Source: Pseudomonadota bacterium
GTDB taxonomy: Bacteria; Pseudomonadota; Gammaproteobacteria; Ga0077536
Length of the DNA: 64,000 nucleotides
Direction of reading: 5' to 3'
Assembly: GCA_016719885.1 (NCBI GenBank)
Contig: JADJYF010000018.1
Location: 1 to 64,000, forward strand
The notes under the pieces were generated by a model. That model did no database searches. It was given only the letters and a program-made list of their open reading frames with translations, and had not been told where the DNA came from. Made by a program: the position numbers and the translations under genes. Below are positions 15,932 to 25,377 of this stretch, one piece after another (the stretch's first letter is position 1; every line of letters begins with the position of its first letter).

Positions 15932-17127
15932 CGCACGCGCGTATCGAAACGCGGCAACACTTTTTCGGTCAGCAGTTCGAAGTGGCGCATGACGGCCGAC
16001 TGCGGCATGAGTTCGCCGTGGGTGAACAGCCACAGGTACTCGACCTCGGCGTCCTTCAACATCGCTTCCAATTGACGCGTGACGCTGTCGGGTGTGCCGC
16101 AGCAGGCAAAGCCGCGCTCGACCTGGCTTTCCCAACGGTTGGGGATGTCGCGGTAATCCTCGCCGGGATGCGCGAGTACGGCATTGAAGCCGAAGCGCGA
16201 GAAGAAATTGGTCCACTCCCACGACGCCATGCGCCCCAGGCGCCACGCTTCCTCCTCGGTGTCGGCCACCACGATCTCGCGCGCGATGCCCATGCCGGCG
16301 CCGAGCGGCAACTGCCGGCCGCTTCGGGCATAGCCACGCTGCGCGGCGCGGATCTGTCCTTGCAGCAGCGACTTGTCGGTGAGGATGGCGACCGGGATCA
16401 AGCCGCGCGCGGCGGCGGTCTCGACCGTTTCCTCGGAAAATCCGAAAGGCTCGAACAAGGGTGGGTAGGGCTTTTGAAACGGCTGGGGCGCGATGCCGAC
16501 TTCCGTCACGCGGCCCGCCGCGTCGATGCCGCCGCCGATGTCACGCGACAGGTCGCGCGCCGGCCAGTCGATGTTCGGCACCGGGATCTGCCAGTACTTG
16601 CCCTGGTAGGAAAACGTCGGCCGCGTCCAGGCGAGCTTGATGATGTCTATGCATTCGCCGTAGATCTCGCGCTTGGCGCGCTCGTAGGCGGCGGGGTCGG
16701 TGAGGTTGTCGGCCAGGCCCGGCAGATGCTGCCCGAGGATGTTCACCCAGCGCGACTGGATGCCGCGCGCAAAACCGGCGAAGGCGCGGCCGCCGGTCAT
16801 CTGGTCCAGCACCGCGATGTCTTCGGCCACGCGCAGGGGGTTTGACGGCGGCAGCACCAGGCCCAGTTGGCCGACGCGTATGTTATGGGTGCGCGCCGCG
16901 ATGTACTGGTCGAGCATCACCGGGTTGTTGGACACCGTGATGCCTTCCACGTGCAGGTGATGCTCGGTGAACGCCACGCCGTAGTAACGGTGCGCGTCGA
17001 GATAGCGCGCCTGCTCGACGAGGTTGGCGAGCATGGTCTGGTAGAGCTGCGTGTCCTGTCCGGCCATGCCGCGCTCGAGCGCGCTGGCCGGCCCGATCAC
17101 GGGCGCATAGAAAATGCCGACTTCCAT
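15928..17127 (-). CDS. LLM-class flavin-dependent oxidoreductase (luciferase-like), copy 1
   Basis: A 399-residue bacterial-luciferase-fold monooxygenase using reduced FMN or F420. It starts MEVGIFYAPVIG at ATG 17127 with GGAGG upstream, and has the family features YYGVAFTEHHLHVEGITVSNNP and IRVGQLGLVLPPSNPLRVAEDIA. It is a paralogue of the gene at 47222-48445: both begin MEVG, share TEHHxHVEG, and end with a LELLTEKVxPxF segment. In this copy the C-terminal residues read ELLTEKVLPRFDTRV. The substrate is not predictable; such enzymes oxidise alkanes, ketones or aromatic compounds. The neighbour upstream is an FAD aromatic monooxygenase, which supports a degradative role. Confidence 0.9.
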   Translation of the reverse strand: MEVGIFYAPVIGPASALERGMAGQDTQLYQTMLANLVEQARYLDAHRYYGVAFTEHHLHVEGITVSNNPVMLDQYIAARTHNIRVGQLGLVLPPSNPLRVAEDIAVLDQMTGGRAFAGFARGIQSRWVNILGQHLPGLADNLTDPAAYERAKREIYGECIDIIKLAWTRPTFSYQGKYWQIPVPNIDWPARDLSRDIGGGIDAAGRVTEVGIAPQPFQKPYPPLFEPFGFSEETVETAAARGLIPVAILTDKSLLQGQIRAAQRGYARSGRQLPLGAGMGIAREIVVADTEEEAWRLGRMASWEWTNFFSRFGFNAVLAHPGEDYRDIPNRWESQVERGFACCGTPDSVTRQLEAMLKDAEVEYLWLFTHGELMPQSAVMRHFELLTEKVLPRFDTRVR

Positions 17128-17243
17128 CACACCTCCCCCGCTTTGGCGGCAGTGTAGCGCATGCTTGGCGGCACTCGCGCCGCGCGCGGTCAGCGCGCTG
17201 CGTCGTGCAACAGGCGTCGACGACCGGAGCGTGCGGCGCGGAC

Positions 17244-19187
17244 TCAGTCGCCGACGCGGCGCATGAAACGCGCGAAGAACGCCGCCAGTTCTTCGTGCGC
17301 CTGCAAAGGCAGCACGTGGGCGACGTATTGATCGGGCCTCACCACCACCATGCAGCCGCGCGCGCGATCGATGCCACGCAGCTCGAAGATGTCACGCCCG
17401 CCCCTGCCATCGGCGCAAAACGCCTTCTCGTAGTCGCACAGACCGAGACGGCCCTTGTGCGGTAGCAACAAGGGCGGCAGCTGCGCCAGCTCGATGTCGC
17501 GGTGTGAGGCCTGGTAGACCGCGCGCACGTCGATCACGCTGTCGATGTCCGCGCCCGTCGGCGTGTGACGAATCAGCGGCGATGTTGCGGACGCTGCGAG
17601 GAACGCGCACAAGGCGCCGACCGCCGAGGCGGCGTCAGCGACGGGTGCGGCGTCGGCGAAGATCAACACCCGCCAGCGGCCATCGGCCTTCAATACATGG
17701 CCGAGCTCCAGGGGTCGCGCGTCCGCCACGCGCACCACCGGCGCCGAATGGAAACGCATGCCTATCGTCTGGCCGCGCGCCAGCGGCTGATGCTCGCCGC
17801 GCGCCACGATCAACGACGGTGGGTAGTGCACCGCCGTGCCGGCGGTGAAGCGCCCATGCTTGATGAAGTAGGCCTGGAACAGCGCCGGATCGGGCGCCGG
17901 CGCGTGTTCGCCGGCGGCCTGCCGCGGCCGGGTGCTGAACATGCGCGCGAACTCGCGATCGAAGTCGATGAGTTCCTGGGCTACCGCGCGGCGTTCGTCG
18001 GAATAACTCGCAAGGATGTCGGGCAGTGCGCGCCCCTGCAACACCGCGCCGAGCTTCCAGCCGAGGTTGAAGCTGTCGGCCATCGACACGTTCATGCCCT
18101 GGCCGGCCTTGGGACTGTGGGTGTGGCAGGCGTCACCGACGATGAAGGCGCGCGGGTACGCGCCCATGCCAGGCGCCGCGGCGTTGTCGAAGCTGTCGCA
18201 CAGGCGCTGACCGATCTCGTACACCGACCACCACGCGACTTCTTTCACGCTGAGCGTGTAAGGGTGCAGGATGCGTTGCGCGGCGGCGACGAGATGCTCG
18301 GGCGTCAGCTTGCGATGGGCCACGCGTTCGCTCGGCGCGAGCTTGTCGAGCTCGATGTACATGCGCACCATGTAGCCGCCTTCACGCGGAATGATCAGCA
18401 CGCTGCCGTGGCTCGCCGAATGCACCACGGCCTTGCGTCGCAGGTCCGGGAAATCGCTGACCGCCAGCACGTCCATCACGCCCCAGGCCTGGTTGGCCGA
18501 ATCACCGCGCAGCACGCCGCCCAGCGCCTCGCGCACCGTCGAGCGCGCGCCATCGCAGCCCACCACGTAGCGCGCGCGCAGCGTTTCGGTCGCGCCGCGC
18601 CGCGCATCATCCAGGCACTCGAGCCGCGCCGTGACCGGATGGCTGGCGGCGGCATCCCGCTCGTGCCGCGCAGCGTCGATATCGAGGCTCAGCAGGCGAC
18701 GCGCATAGTCCGGCGCGAGACGCGACGGCGAATTCGCCATCAGTTCAAGAAAGAAGTCGTGCACGCGCGCCTGGTTCAGGATCACGTGCGGCATCTCCGA
18801 CAAATCGTCCTCGGTATCCTGGATGCACCTGCCGCGCACGATGTGCTCGGGGCGCACGGGATCGGCATTCCAGAACGCCGTCTCGTTCACCCAGCAGGCT
18901 TCCTTCAAGACCCGCTCGGCGAAGCCGAAGGCTTCGAACATCTCCATGCTGCGACAGGCGATGCCGTCGGCCTGGCCGATGGTGAGCGGCCCGGCTTTCT
19001 GTTCGACGATGGCAACGTCGATGCCGGGCAGGCTCGCGAGCTGCGCGGCGAGCGTGAGGCCAGCCGGTCCGCAGCCGACCAGCAACACGTCGACCTCGCG
19101 TACGCCGTCGGCGCCGCGCCGCGCGAGGTCCAGCGGCTCGGCGATGGCCGGGTCGCCGGCACGGAATCCATTGAGATGAAACTGCAT
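17244..19187 (-). CDS. FAD-dependent monooxygenase, phenol 2-monooxygenase family
   Basis: A 647-residue class A flavoprotein monooxygenase that would hydroxylate a phenol-like aromatic with NADPH and O2. Three FAD motifs are intact: VGCGPAGLTLAAQL (Rossmann GxGxxG, near residue 40), VVGCDGARSTVR (DG motif) and FIVGDACHTHSPKAGQGMN (GD motif). The long C-terminal thioredoxin-like region (about 480-640, RVLIFADAAPVADAAS) is typical of phenol/m-hydroxybenzoate hydroxylases. The start at 19187 (MQFHLNGFRAG) is favoured by CAGGA upstream over an earlier codon at 19253. No ring-cleavage dioxygenase is nearby, so the downstream pathway must lie elsewhere. Confidence 0.9.
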   Translation of the reverse strand: MQFHLNGFRAGDPAIAEPLDLARRGADGVREVDVLLVGCGPAGLTLAAQLASLPGIDVAIVEQKAGPLTIGQADGIACRSMEMFEAFGFAERVLKEACWVNETAFWNADPVRPEHIVRGRCIQDTEDDLSEMPHVILNQARVHDFFLELMANSPSRLAPDYARRLLSLDIDAARHERDAAASHPVTARLECLDDARRGATETLRARYVVGCDGARSTVREALGGVLRGDSANQAWGVMDVLAVSDFPDLRRKAVVHSASHGSVLIIPREGGYMVRMYIELDKLAPSERVAHRKLTPEHLVAAAQRILHPYTLSVKEVAWWSVYEIGQRLCDSFDNAAAPGMGAYPRAFIVGDACHTHSPKAGQGMNVSMADSFNLGWKLGAVLQGRALPDILASYSDERRAVAQELIDFDREFARMFSTRPRQAAGEHAPAPDPALFQAYFIKHGRFTAGTAVHYPPSLIVARGEHQPLARGQTIGMRFHSAPVVRVADARPLELGHVLKADGRWRVLIFADAAPVADAASAVGALCAFLAASATSPLIRHTPTGADIDSVIDVRAVYQASHRDIELAQLPPLLLPHKGRLGLCDYEKAFCADGRGGRDIFELRGIDRARGCMVVVRPDQYVAHVLPLQAHEELAAFFARFMRRVGD

Positions 19188-19297
19188 GGCGTGGGTCCTG
19201 AAAAGCTTCGCGGTCGTGTGACCATCGCACGGCATGGTAAAGGTTCGCGCCATCGCTACCCAAGTCGCGACGCGTCGACGTTATTCGGTGAAGAACC

Positions 19298-19327
19298 AAA
19301 AAAAAGGGCCGCGTGATGTACGGCCCT
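19298..19327 (-). terminator. Rho-independent terminator of the DUF1329 gene
   Basis: Stem GGGCCG / CGGCCC with a 9-base loop at 19306-19326. On the minus strand it is followed directly by eight T residues. It lies 75 bp beyond the stop of the minus-strand gene ending at 19402, and shortly upstream of the monooxygenase gene at 17244-19187, so it separates the two transcripts. Confidence 0.88.
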
Positions 19328-19364
19328 AGAGGAGTGCCACAGGGGGTGGCAGATGCGATGCATC

Positions 19365-19392
19365 CTGCTGCCCGCGCATGCGCGGGCAGCAG
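19365..19392. repeat. Perfect 28-bp palindrome (14+14)
   Basis: The half CTGCTGCCCGCGCA is followed immediately by its exact reverse complement, with no spacer. It sits 9 bp after the DUF1329 stop and about 40 bp before the terminator. As RNA it would fold into a very stable hairpin. It has no U-tract, so it is not a terminator by itself and may protect the mRNA 3' end or be a protein-binding site. Confidence 0.8.
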
Positions 19393-19401
19393 GGCGAGGT
19401 C

Positions 19402-20775
19402 TTAGCGACCTTCCGTCAGGTAGTTGACGTCGTGGGTGCGCTTGGCTTCCTTCAGCGTGGTGAGCGGGAAGGCCGCGCCACGGGTCGGCACCAGCGTGCC
19501 GCGACCGTTCTGCAGGTCGACCACGTTGATGCTCTGGAACGACGCCATGCGAGTGCCGGCCGGGGTCTTGTCACCCTTCCACTTCTTCTCGCCGTCGGCG
19601 TACTGCGGATCTTCGGTCCAGGCCTTCTGGATCTGCCACACCTTCCACACTTCGCCGGCCTTGTCGAAAGCGTTGGCGTAGAAGCATTCGCCCGACTCAC
19701 GATCGATGTACAGGAACTTGGTCGAGTACGGATGGTTGCTGCGCTGGGGGGTCATGCGCAGCACGTCGGTCTTGCGCAGGGCCCAGTCGTCGAGCGGCGC
19801 CCAGCCGTTCGGACCGTAGTAGACGGTGTCGGTGTTACGCGAGCGCGCCACGGCCAGGATGCGAGCCGTGCCGACGTATTCCCAGGAATGTTCCATCGGA
19901 CGGCCGTTGAAGCCGTAGAAATCTTCCAGGGTGTGATCGGTACCGAGCAGCGAGTCGGACTTCACTTCCACCGAGATGCGACGCACGCGACGCAGCGAGG
20001 GGATGTACGCCCACGAGTCGTCGGCCTTGCGCGGGTCGTCGTAGCGCAAGATCAGGAACGCGGTGCCGGCGATGTCGAACGGCGAGGTGAAGCCGGTGTA
20101 TTCGCGGAAGTTGGTGTCCTTGGCGAAGCCCTTGCCACCGTCCATCTTGTAGTCGGTGTCGGCCAGGTCGGCGCGATGCGACATGATGACGCGCTGGTAG
20201 GGACCCGCCAGCACGCGCTCGAACGAGCCGCCACCAGTGTAGTAGTCCTTGTACTTGCCGCCGTCGGCCGTCATCACGTCATGGCCGCTGTGTTCGCCAC
20301 CGGCGCGCACCCACACCCAATGCACTTCGTTGACCTTGAGGCCGGCGTTCTGCCAGCGGAAGGTCCAGTTCCACACCGCTTTCCAACCGTCGTCCTTGCT
20401 GCCGGCCTGGAAGGCTTCCGGGTCGAAGGGACGGCCGGAAGTGTAATTCTCGATCGCGCCGTCGGCGGCGATGGTGGCCTGGCCCTTGAACTTCTCGGTG
20501 GCAGCCTTGTAGCTGTCGGCCGGGCTCATGTCGCCAGCGTCCTTGATCTTGATGTCCATGCCTTCGAACAGCACCGTGGGCTGCTGCTCGGCGGGGATGA
20601 AGGGACGCACGAGGTCAGCCTTGTCGAACGTGATCGAGTCGCCGTCGGCGAACTGCGGCTGCGCGCTCTGGTTGGCCTTCAACCAGGCCATGTGATCTTC
20701 GGGACTGAAGGCCTGTGCGCACAAGGGTTGTGCGACGACTGCGGCCAGCAGCGTGTAGTGCAAACGTTTCAACAT
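19402..20775 (-). CDS. DUF1329 family outer-membrane lipid-type protein, copy 1
   Basis: A 457-residue exported protein of the DUF1329 family (LolA/LolB-like beta fold, often next to hydrophobic substrate degradation or RND-type exporter genes). ATG 20775 is preferred to the TTG two codons earlier because AGGAG lies 6 bases before it. Signal peptide LKRLHYTLLAAVVAQPLCAQA. The body has many aromatic strands: WNWTFRWQNAGLKVNEVHW, YIPSLRRVRRISVEVKSDS, EDFYGFNGRPMEHSWEYVG, YGPNGWAP. Its own terminator follows. A second DUF1329 member is at 28916-30301; the two are diverged and not a recent duplication. The specific ligand is unknown. Confidence 0.88.
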   Translation of the reverse strand: MLKRLHYTLLAAVVAQPLCAQAFSPEDHMAWLKANQSAQPQFADGDSITFDKADLVRPFIPAEQQPTVLFEGMDIKIKDAGDMSPADSYKAATEKFKGQATIAADGAIENYTSGRPFDPEAFQAGSKDDGWKAVWNWTFRWQNAGLKVNEVHWVWVRAGGEHSGHDVMTADGGKYKDYYTGGGSFERVLAGPYQRVIMSHRADLADTDYKMDGGKGFAKDTNFREYTGFTSPFDIAGTAFLILRYDDPRKADDSWAYIPSLRRVRRISVEVKSDSLLGTDHTLEDFYGFNGRPMEHSWEYVGTARILAVARSRNTDTVYYGPNGWAPLDDWALRKTDVLRMTPQRSNHPYSTKFLYIDRESGECFYANAFDKAGEVWKVWQIQKAWTEDPQYADGEKKWKGDKTPAGTRMASFQSINVVDLQNGRGTLVPTRGAAFPLTTLKEAKRTHDVNYLTEGR

Positions 20776-20951
20776 TTTCAACTCCTAGGGACGCAAATCT
20801 CGGCGCGCCAGGACCAAACCCCGCACGCCCGCAACAAAGTGACGCCACGCACGGTGCGCGACGCTGGGAAGTCTAGCGGCGATACCCGGCGACCGCGCTC
20901 GCGCGACACGGTGAAGCGACAATTGCGGCAATGCATGTCCGAATATGAGAC

Positions 20952-20981
20952 AGAAAAAAAAACGGCGCCGAAGGGCGCCGT
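20952..20981 (-). terminator. Rho-independent terminator of the giant membrane protein gene
   Basis: Stem ACGGCGCC / GGCGCCGT with a 4-base loop at 20962-20981, followed on the minus strand by a run of nine T (the plus strand shows a poly-A run at 20954-20962). It lies 41 bp after the stop at 21022, separating this gene from the downstream DUF1329 gene. Confidence 0.9.
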
Positions 20982-21021
20982 GATTGAGCTCGGTCAAGCG
21001 CGATGCGCGCGCCGCATGCGA

Positions 21022-24000
21022 CTAAGACGAGACCTCGGCGCCGGGCGCGCTGTCCGAAGGCGGCACAATGCGCGGCGGCGCCGCACGCCACAGGCCATCG
21101 GCGCTGTAGGCGCGCCAGCCCCAGCGCAACCACGCGAGCAAGGCGAACGCCAACCACAAGGCCCATGCCAGCATGAGGCCGCGATAGAACCACAGCGACA
21201 CCGACAACACCCACGCGCGCGGATGTTCGTCCGCGACACGATCGGCAAACCATTTCAGTTCATTGCCATGGGAGCCGTTGCCGGCAATCTGCATGTTCGG
21301 TTGCCCGAGCAAGCCCTGTTCGATGGCCTGGAACAAGGTCGACAAGGCCACCAGCGTCAACAGCGCGAGCACCACCTGCATGGCATTGAACCAGCGCCGC
21401 GAAATCCGCTCGCCGACACGCTCACGCGCGCCCAAGGCAAACAACCAGGCGATCACCAGCAGCGCCATCGGCAAGGCTATCTGCGTCAGGCCAATCACCA
21501 GCAGCAGCCATTGCGCGGTGCCGAGCGGCGTCACGCGCGTGCGGCCCAGGGCCACCGCCACCAGGCACCACACCAGCAACACCCCCCAGAACAGCACCGC
21601 CGGACCGACGCGCGGTCCGCCGGCCCATAGCACCCAGCGGTCCTGCGGCAGGCCGAGCGCGATGCTGGCATTGACGCTCGGCATACCGAGACTGAAGGCC
21701 GGCACGCGGTAGAGCGCGACCAGCGCCTCGTCCGCCTGCCAATTGAGCGTGACCTGCTGCACACCGGGCACCACCGGCAAACTCAGCTTGCGACCATCCT
21801 GGCGAATGGGCTGCGCCGCGCCGTTGATGCTGACGCTGGCCAGACGGGCGCCGTCCGGCAGGGTCATGACATGCTGACCGCCCTTGGAACTGCGCAGGCT
21901 GACATCGAGCGTGAAATCGCTGGCGCGTTGCGCCGGACGCACGGCCAGCGCGCTGCGGTCCACGGTCAGACTCTGTCCTTCGACGCCGCGCGGACGCGTC
22001 AACGCGATGGTGACCCGTTCGCCCGGCCACGGTTGCCAGGTCGGCAGCCACTGCCCCGCTTCGCTTTGATGATGCACGACCGCCAGGCCACCGAGTTCGG
22101 CGTGCCACAGCGGTGCGATATCGGCGCGCCAGGTCTCGACCCAGTCCGGCGCGTCGGGCGCGCGGAAGACCAGCGGCGAGGATTGCGCCAGCACCGAACT
22201 CCAGCCGGCTTCGCTGACACCACTCGCCATGTCGATGGCGATGCGTCCGTCGTTCACCCGCGCCTCGGCGCTGGTCACCGACTCGCCGGCCAGCAGCGGG
22301 ATGGACAGCACCGCCGCGCTGTCGGGCGGCGTGAGGCGCACGACGCGCGTCTCGACGCGCCAGTCGAGGCCGAGATGCAGTACGCGTTCGACGCGAAAAA
22401 ACGCCGGCAACGCGCGCGGCTTGAGCGTCTGCTCGACACCGCCGGAATCGCGCGCGATGCGCGTGAAGATCAACTGCGATTGCGCACCGCCATCGTCGCG
22501 CTGGCCGCTGACGGTCCAGCCCGCGAGCTTGATGTCGAGACGCTGCGGCGGCAACGGAAACGGCAGCTGGAAACTCGCGCCCGGCGGTGTCGCCCCCAGC
22601 AGGTCGATACGGTGACGTCCCTCGGCCAGTTCCAGCCACAACACGCCATGCGCGTCCCGCGCCAGGCCACGCTCGGTATCGCCGTCGACCACCACCATGC
22701 TCGGCGACCATTGATCGGCGGCGCCCGGCAGCGGCACCGCCACGGCGCCGGCGGCATGGATGTCGAGGCTGAGACTCAGGTGCTGGTCGGCCAGCTCGCC
22801 GTCCAGTCGCGCCAGCGAGGCACAGCTCGGCAGGCAATCGGGCGCACGTGTCAGGCGCTCGCGCAATTGCTGCAACACCCCCGCATCGGGCACGACAACT
22901 TCGGGCAAGACGTCATCGGTAACGGCGGCGTCGGGTGCGGCGGCATGCGCCGCGCGCGGCACGCCGACGCCCGTCGCCGTCAAGACCAGCAGCACCAGCA
23001 GCGTGCTCGCTTGCGCCGCGAGCGGCCGTGGGGCGGTCAAGCCGCGCAACGCTTCGCGCAGGAATACCATCAGCAGCGCGGCCAGCAGCGTCACCCGTGC
23101 CACCGCCAACAGCAGATTGCCGAGCGGTGAAATGAACGACAGGTGCAAGCGTTGGGCATGCGTGACCGGGCCATTCCAGCTGAGCTCGACGGTATGGCCC
23201 TGCCACGACGGCAAGCCCGGCCCGGTCTGGATGGTGGCATGCGGATCGATGTCGGTCAGCGCACTGCGCGCGGCATCCGCGGACTGGCCGCCGTCCATGC
23301 TCTTCGCGAGGCGACGTTCCATGCGCGTCACACTGCTCGCCACGCCATTCGTCACGGCCTCGAGCGCCGCCACCGGCTGCGGCGCGTCGCTCGCCACCGG
23401 CGCCGCCGGCGCCAGCGTGTCGCTCATGCCTTGCACCTGGGCGAGCTGCGGAAACAGTCCGACGCGCAACTCGAGCATCATGAAATCGAGACACATCACC
23501 AGCAGCACGACCAGCGTGACGTTGCGATAGGCGCGCACCAGGCGTTTGAACAGGTGCTCGGGCAGTACGCTCAGCAAGGCCTGCGCGGCCAACAGATGCA
23601 ACCACGGTTGATGGGGCGCCCGCGCTTCGTGCCAGATCAGCGCCAAGCTCACCAGCACCAGCACCGCCGTCGCGCGGCCCATCAGCCGCGCGGTGGCGAT
23701 GGCAATGATCAGCACCACGAACAGGTCCAGCAGTGTCCAGCGCTTGAGCCAGGTATCGGGCACATCGTCGGCGCCGCTCGCCGCCCACAGTCGCCAGCCG
23801 GGCGGCAGGTGCAGACGGGTCGACAACTGCTGCACGTCGGCCATCCAGCCCACGGCCGCCATCTCGCCACGCGCCAGGCGTGCATCGGCCGTCAGCTCGA
23901 GTGCGCCGCGACGCACTTCCACACCGCGCGTGCGCGCGTCGACCGCGGTGATGAACTGCGGCTCGCCATTGAGGGTGACGCGGCCGATCTGCAGGTCCGG

Positions 24001-25158
24001 GCTGGCGTCGAGCCGCCAGCGACGCGTCACCTGTCCGCTCAGGTGATCCTGTACGGTGTAGCCCTGGCCGTCGAAATCCAGCCACAGATCGCGCACCAGG
24101 CGTAACTGGTCAGGCTCGGGCTGCGGATCGCCGCGACGCTGCTCGATGAATTCCAGCGCATCGTCCTGCGCCATGCGCCACGTCGGCAGCTCGCGCCATT
24201 CGGCCGGTGCATTGGTTTGCAACGGATCGACCACCGTGCCGCCGCGCACTTCGACCAGGCGCAAGGCATTGCGCGCCGCGAATGCCCAGACCTCCTCGGC
24301 GGGCCATGGCGCCGCCGCGGCCGGCGGCGCGAGGCGCGCGGTGGGCGCCGCCTGACGACTGCGCAAGACCACGCGCCAGTGCCCGGAGCGCAATTGCAGT
24401 CGCAGCGTGCCATCGACTTCGAGTCGCGCCGGCAGCGGACTGGTGAGCTGCATGGGCACGGCGCCTTCCAGCAACATGCCGCGACTTTGCCATTCGCGCG
24501 CCGCGCCGGACACGTCGAGTTCCAGCACGGTCTCGACGGTCATCGGCAAATCGTCGACCAGCTGCCTGAACACGCGCGCATCGACGCTGTCGCCGTCGCT
24601 GACGGCATCGCCGCGCGGCTTGAGCCACAGCTCGCCGTTGCCGACCGCGCTGACACGCGGCTGGGCAACGCCCTCGATCTTTACTTCGACGACGCCGGTG
24701 TCGGCCGGCAGGTGCAAGGTTTCAGGCAGGGCGCGCCATTCGAAGCGCCCCGCCAGGCGATGCCGACCGCTGGCCAGCAACACCGCCGGACGCCCGGCAT
24801 GCGCCACCACCACCGCGTCGCTGCCATCCACCGTCACGCCCTGCGGCCATTGCCCGTCGCCGCCCGGCAGCGCCACCCAGCTGCGCGCGTGGACCGACAC
24901 CGTGGTGGCAAAGCCGCCACCGCGGGCGTCGAGCTCGAGATGCAGCGGGCTGCTCCAGACACAGCGTCGCTGGTCGCTATTGAAATACAGCGGACAATCG
25001 CGCTCGGGGGCATCGTCCAGCACCCACGACACCCACGGCACGAGCGGCGCGGGCACATCACCGACGGCGAGCCTGTCGGCGGCGTGGGCGACAACGCTTG
25101 CACAACACAGTGTCATGGCCAGTGCGCACCACGGCCCCCACGATTTGCGCGACGACAT
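21022..25158 (-). CDS. Giant membrane protein with duplicated periplasmic domain (1378 residues), unknown function
   Basis: Start ATG 25158 (MSSRKSWGPWCALAMTL) with AGGGAG upstream. A signal peptide precedes an extracytoplasmic beta-rich domain (about 30-470), a membrane block (helices near LLDLFVVLIIAIATARLM, VLVLVSLALIWHEA, VTLVVLLVMCLDFMML), two more helices near 690-730, a second periplasmic domain (about 750-1190), and a C-terminal block of four to five helices. The two periplasmic domains look homologous. Both start with a Cys pair (DCPLYFNSDQRRC; DCLPSC) and contain a VALPG...QW...VDG segment, then LLASGRHRLAG or LELAEGRHRIDL. I do not recognise the family. It is transcribed alone and flanked by DUF1329 and DUF1800/DUF1501 genes, suggesting an envelope role. 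Confidence 0.82.
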   Translation of the reverse strand: MSSRKSWGPWCALAMTLCCASVVAHAADRLAVGDVPAPLVPWVSWVLDDAPERDCPLYFNSDQRRCVWSSPLHLELDARGGGFATTVSVHARSWVALPGGDGQWPQGVTVDGSDAVVVAHAGRPAVLLASGRHRLAGRFEWRALPETLHLPADTGVVEVKIEGVAQPRVSAVGNGELWLKPRGDAVSDGDSVDARVFRQLVDDLPMTVETVLELDVSGAAREWQSRGMLLEGAVPMQLTSPLPARLEVDGTLRLQLRSGHWRVVLRSRQAAPTARLAPPAAAAPWPAEEVWAFAARNALRLVEVRGGTVVDPLQTNAPAEWRELPTWRMAQDDALEFIEQRRGDPQPEPDQLRLVRDLWLDFDGQGYTVQDHLSGQVTRRWRLDASPDLQIGRVTLNGEPQFITAVDARTRGVEVRRGALELTADARLARGEMAAVGWMADVQQLSTRLHLPPGWRLWAASGADDVPDTWLKRWTLLDLFVVLIIAIATARLMGRATAVLVLVSLALIWHEARAPHQPWLHLLAAQALLSVLPEHLFKRLVRAYRNVTLVVLLVMCLDFMMLELRVGLFPQLAQVQGMSDTLAPAAPVASDAPQPVAALEAVTNGVASSVTRMERRLAKSMDGGQSADAARSALTDIDPHATIQTGPGLPSWQGHTVELSWNGPVTHAQRLHLSFISPLGNLLLAVARVTLLAALLMVFLREALRGLTAPRPLAAQASTLLVLLVLTATGVGVPRAAHAAAPDAAVTDDVLPEVVVPDAGVLQQLRERLTRAPDCLPSCASLARLDGELADQHLSLSLDIHAAGAVAVPLPGAADQWSPSMVVVDGDTERGLARDAHGVLWLELAEGRHRIDLLGATPPGASFQLPFPLPPQRLDIKLAGWTVSGQRDDGGAQSQLIFTRIARDSGGVEQTLKPRALPAFFRVERVLHLGLDWRVETRVVRLTPPDSAAVLSIPLLAGESVTSAEARVNDGRIAIDMASGVSEAGWSSVLAQSSPLVFRAPDAPDWVETWRADIAPLWHAELGGLAVVHHQSEAGQWLPTWQPWPGERVTIALTRPRGVEGQSLTVDRSALAVRPAQRASDFTLDVSLRSSKGGQHVMTLPDGARLASVSINGAAQPIRQDGRKLSLPVVPGVQQVTLNWQADEALVALYRVPAFSLGMPSVNASIALGLPQDRWVLWAGGPRVGPAVLFWGVLLVWCLVAVALGRTRVTPLGTAQWLLLVIGLTQIALPMALLVIAWLFALGARERVGERISRRWFNAMQVVLALLTLVALSTLFQAIEQGLLGQPNMQIAGNGSHGNELKWFADRVADEHPRAWVLSVSLWFYRGLMLAWALWLAFALLAWLRWGWRAYSADGLWRAAPPRIVPPSDSAPGAEVSS

Positions 25159-25377
25159 GCCTGACTCCCTGCTTGACTCCGATGTCACGCCGGAGTGTAG
25201 CCGCAGCGCGAGGCATGCGTCTGCGCGCGCTTTGTGCGAGCCCTGTCACAGGGCGCGACAGGCACCGCCAACGCGCTGCCATACGGTTCTCAATTCCAAG
25301 GAGCTGACGTTGTACCTCGATCATCGGCCACCTACGCTCGACGTCCAGACACATTCGTTGAGACGGAAAACCGCGTT

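Noticed and set aside
19378..21630. A 750-codon plus-strand frame over DUF1329 and the giant membrane protein
   Set aside because: It crosses two terminators and the coding regions of two minus-strand genes with signal peptides and ribosome sites. It is a shadow.
25241..25253. Palindrome CCCTGTCACAGGG in the divergent region of the giant membrane protein and DUF1800 genes
   Set aside because: It is short and does not match LexA or another operator I know; possible but unsupported.
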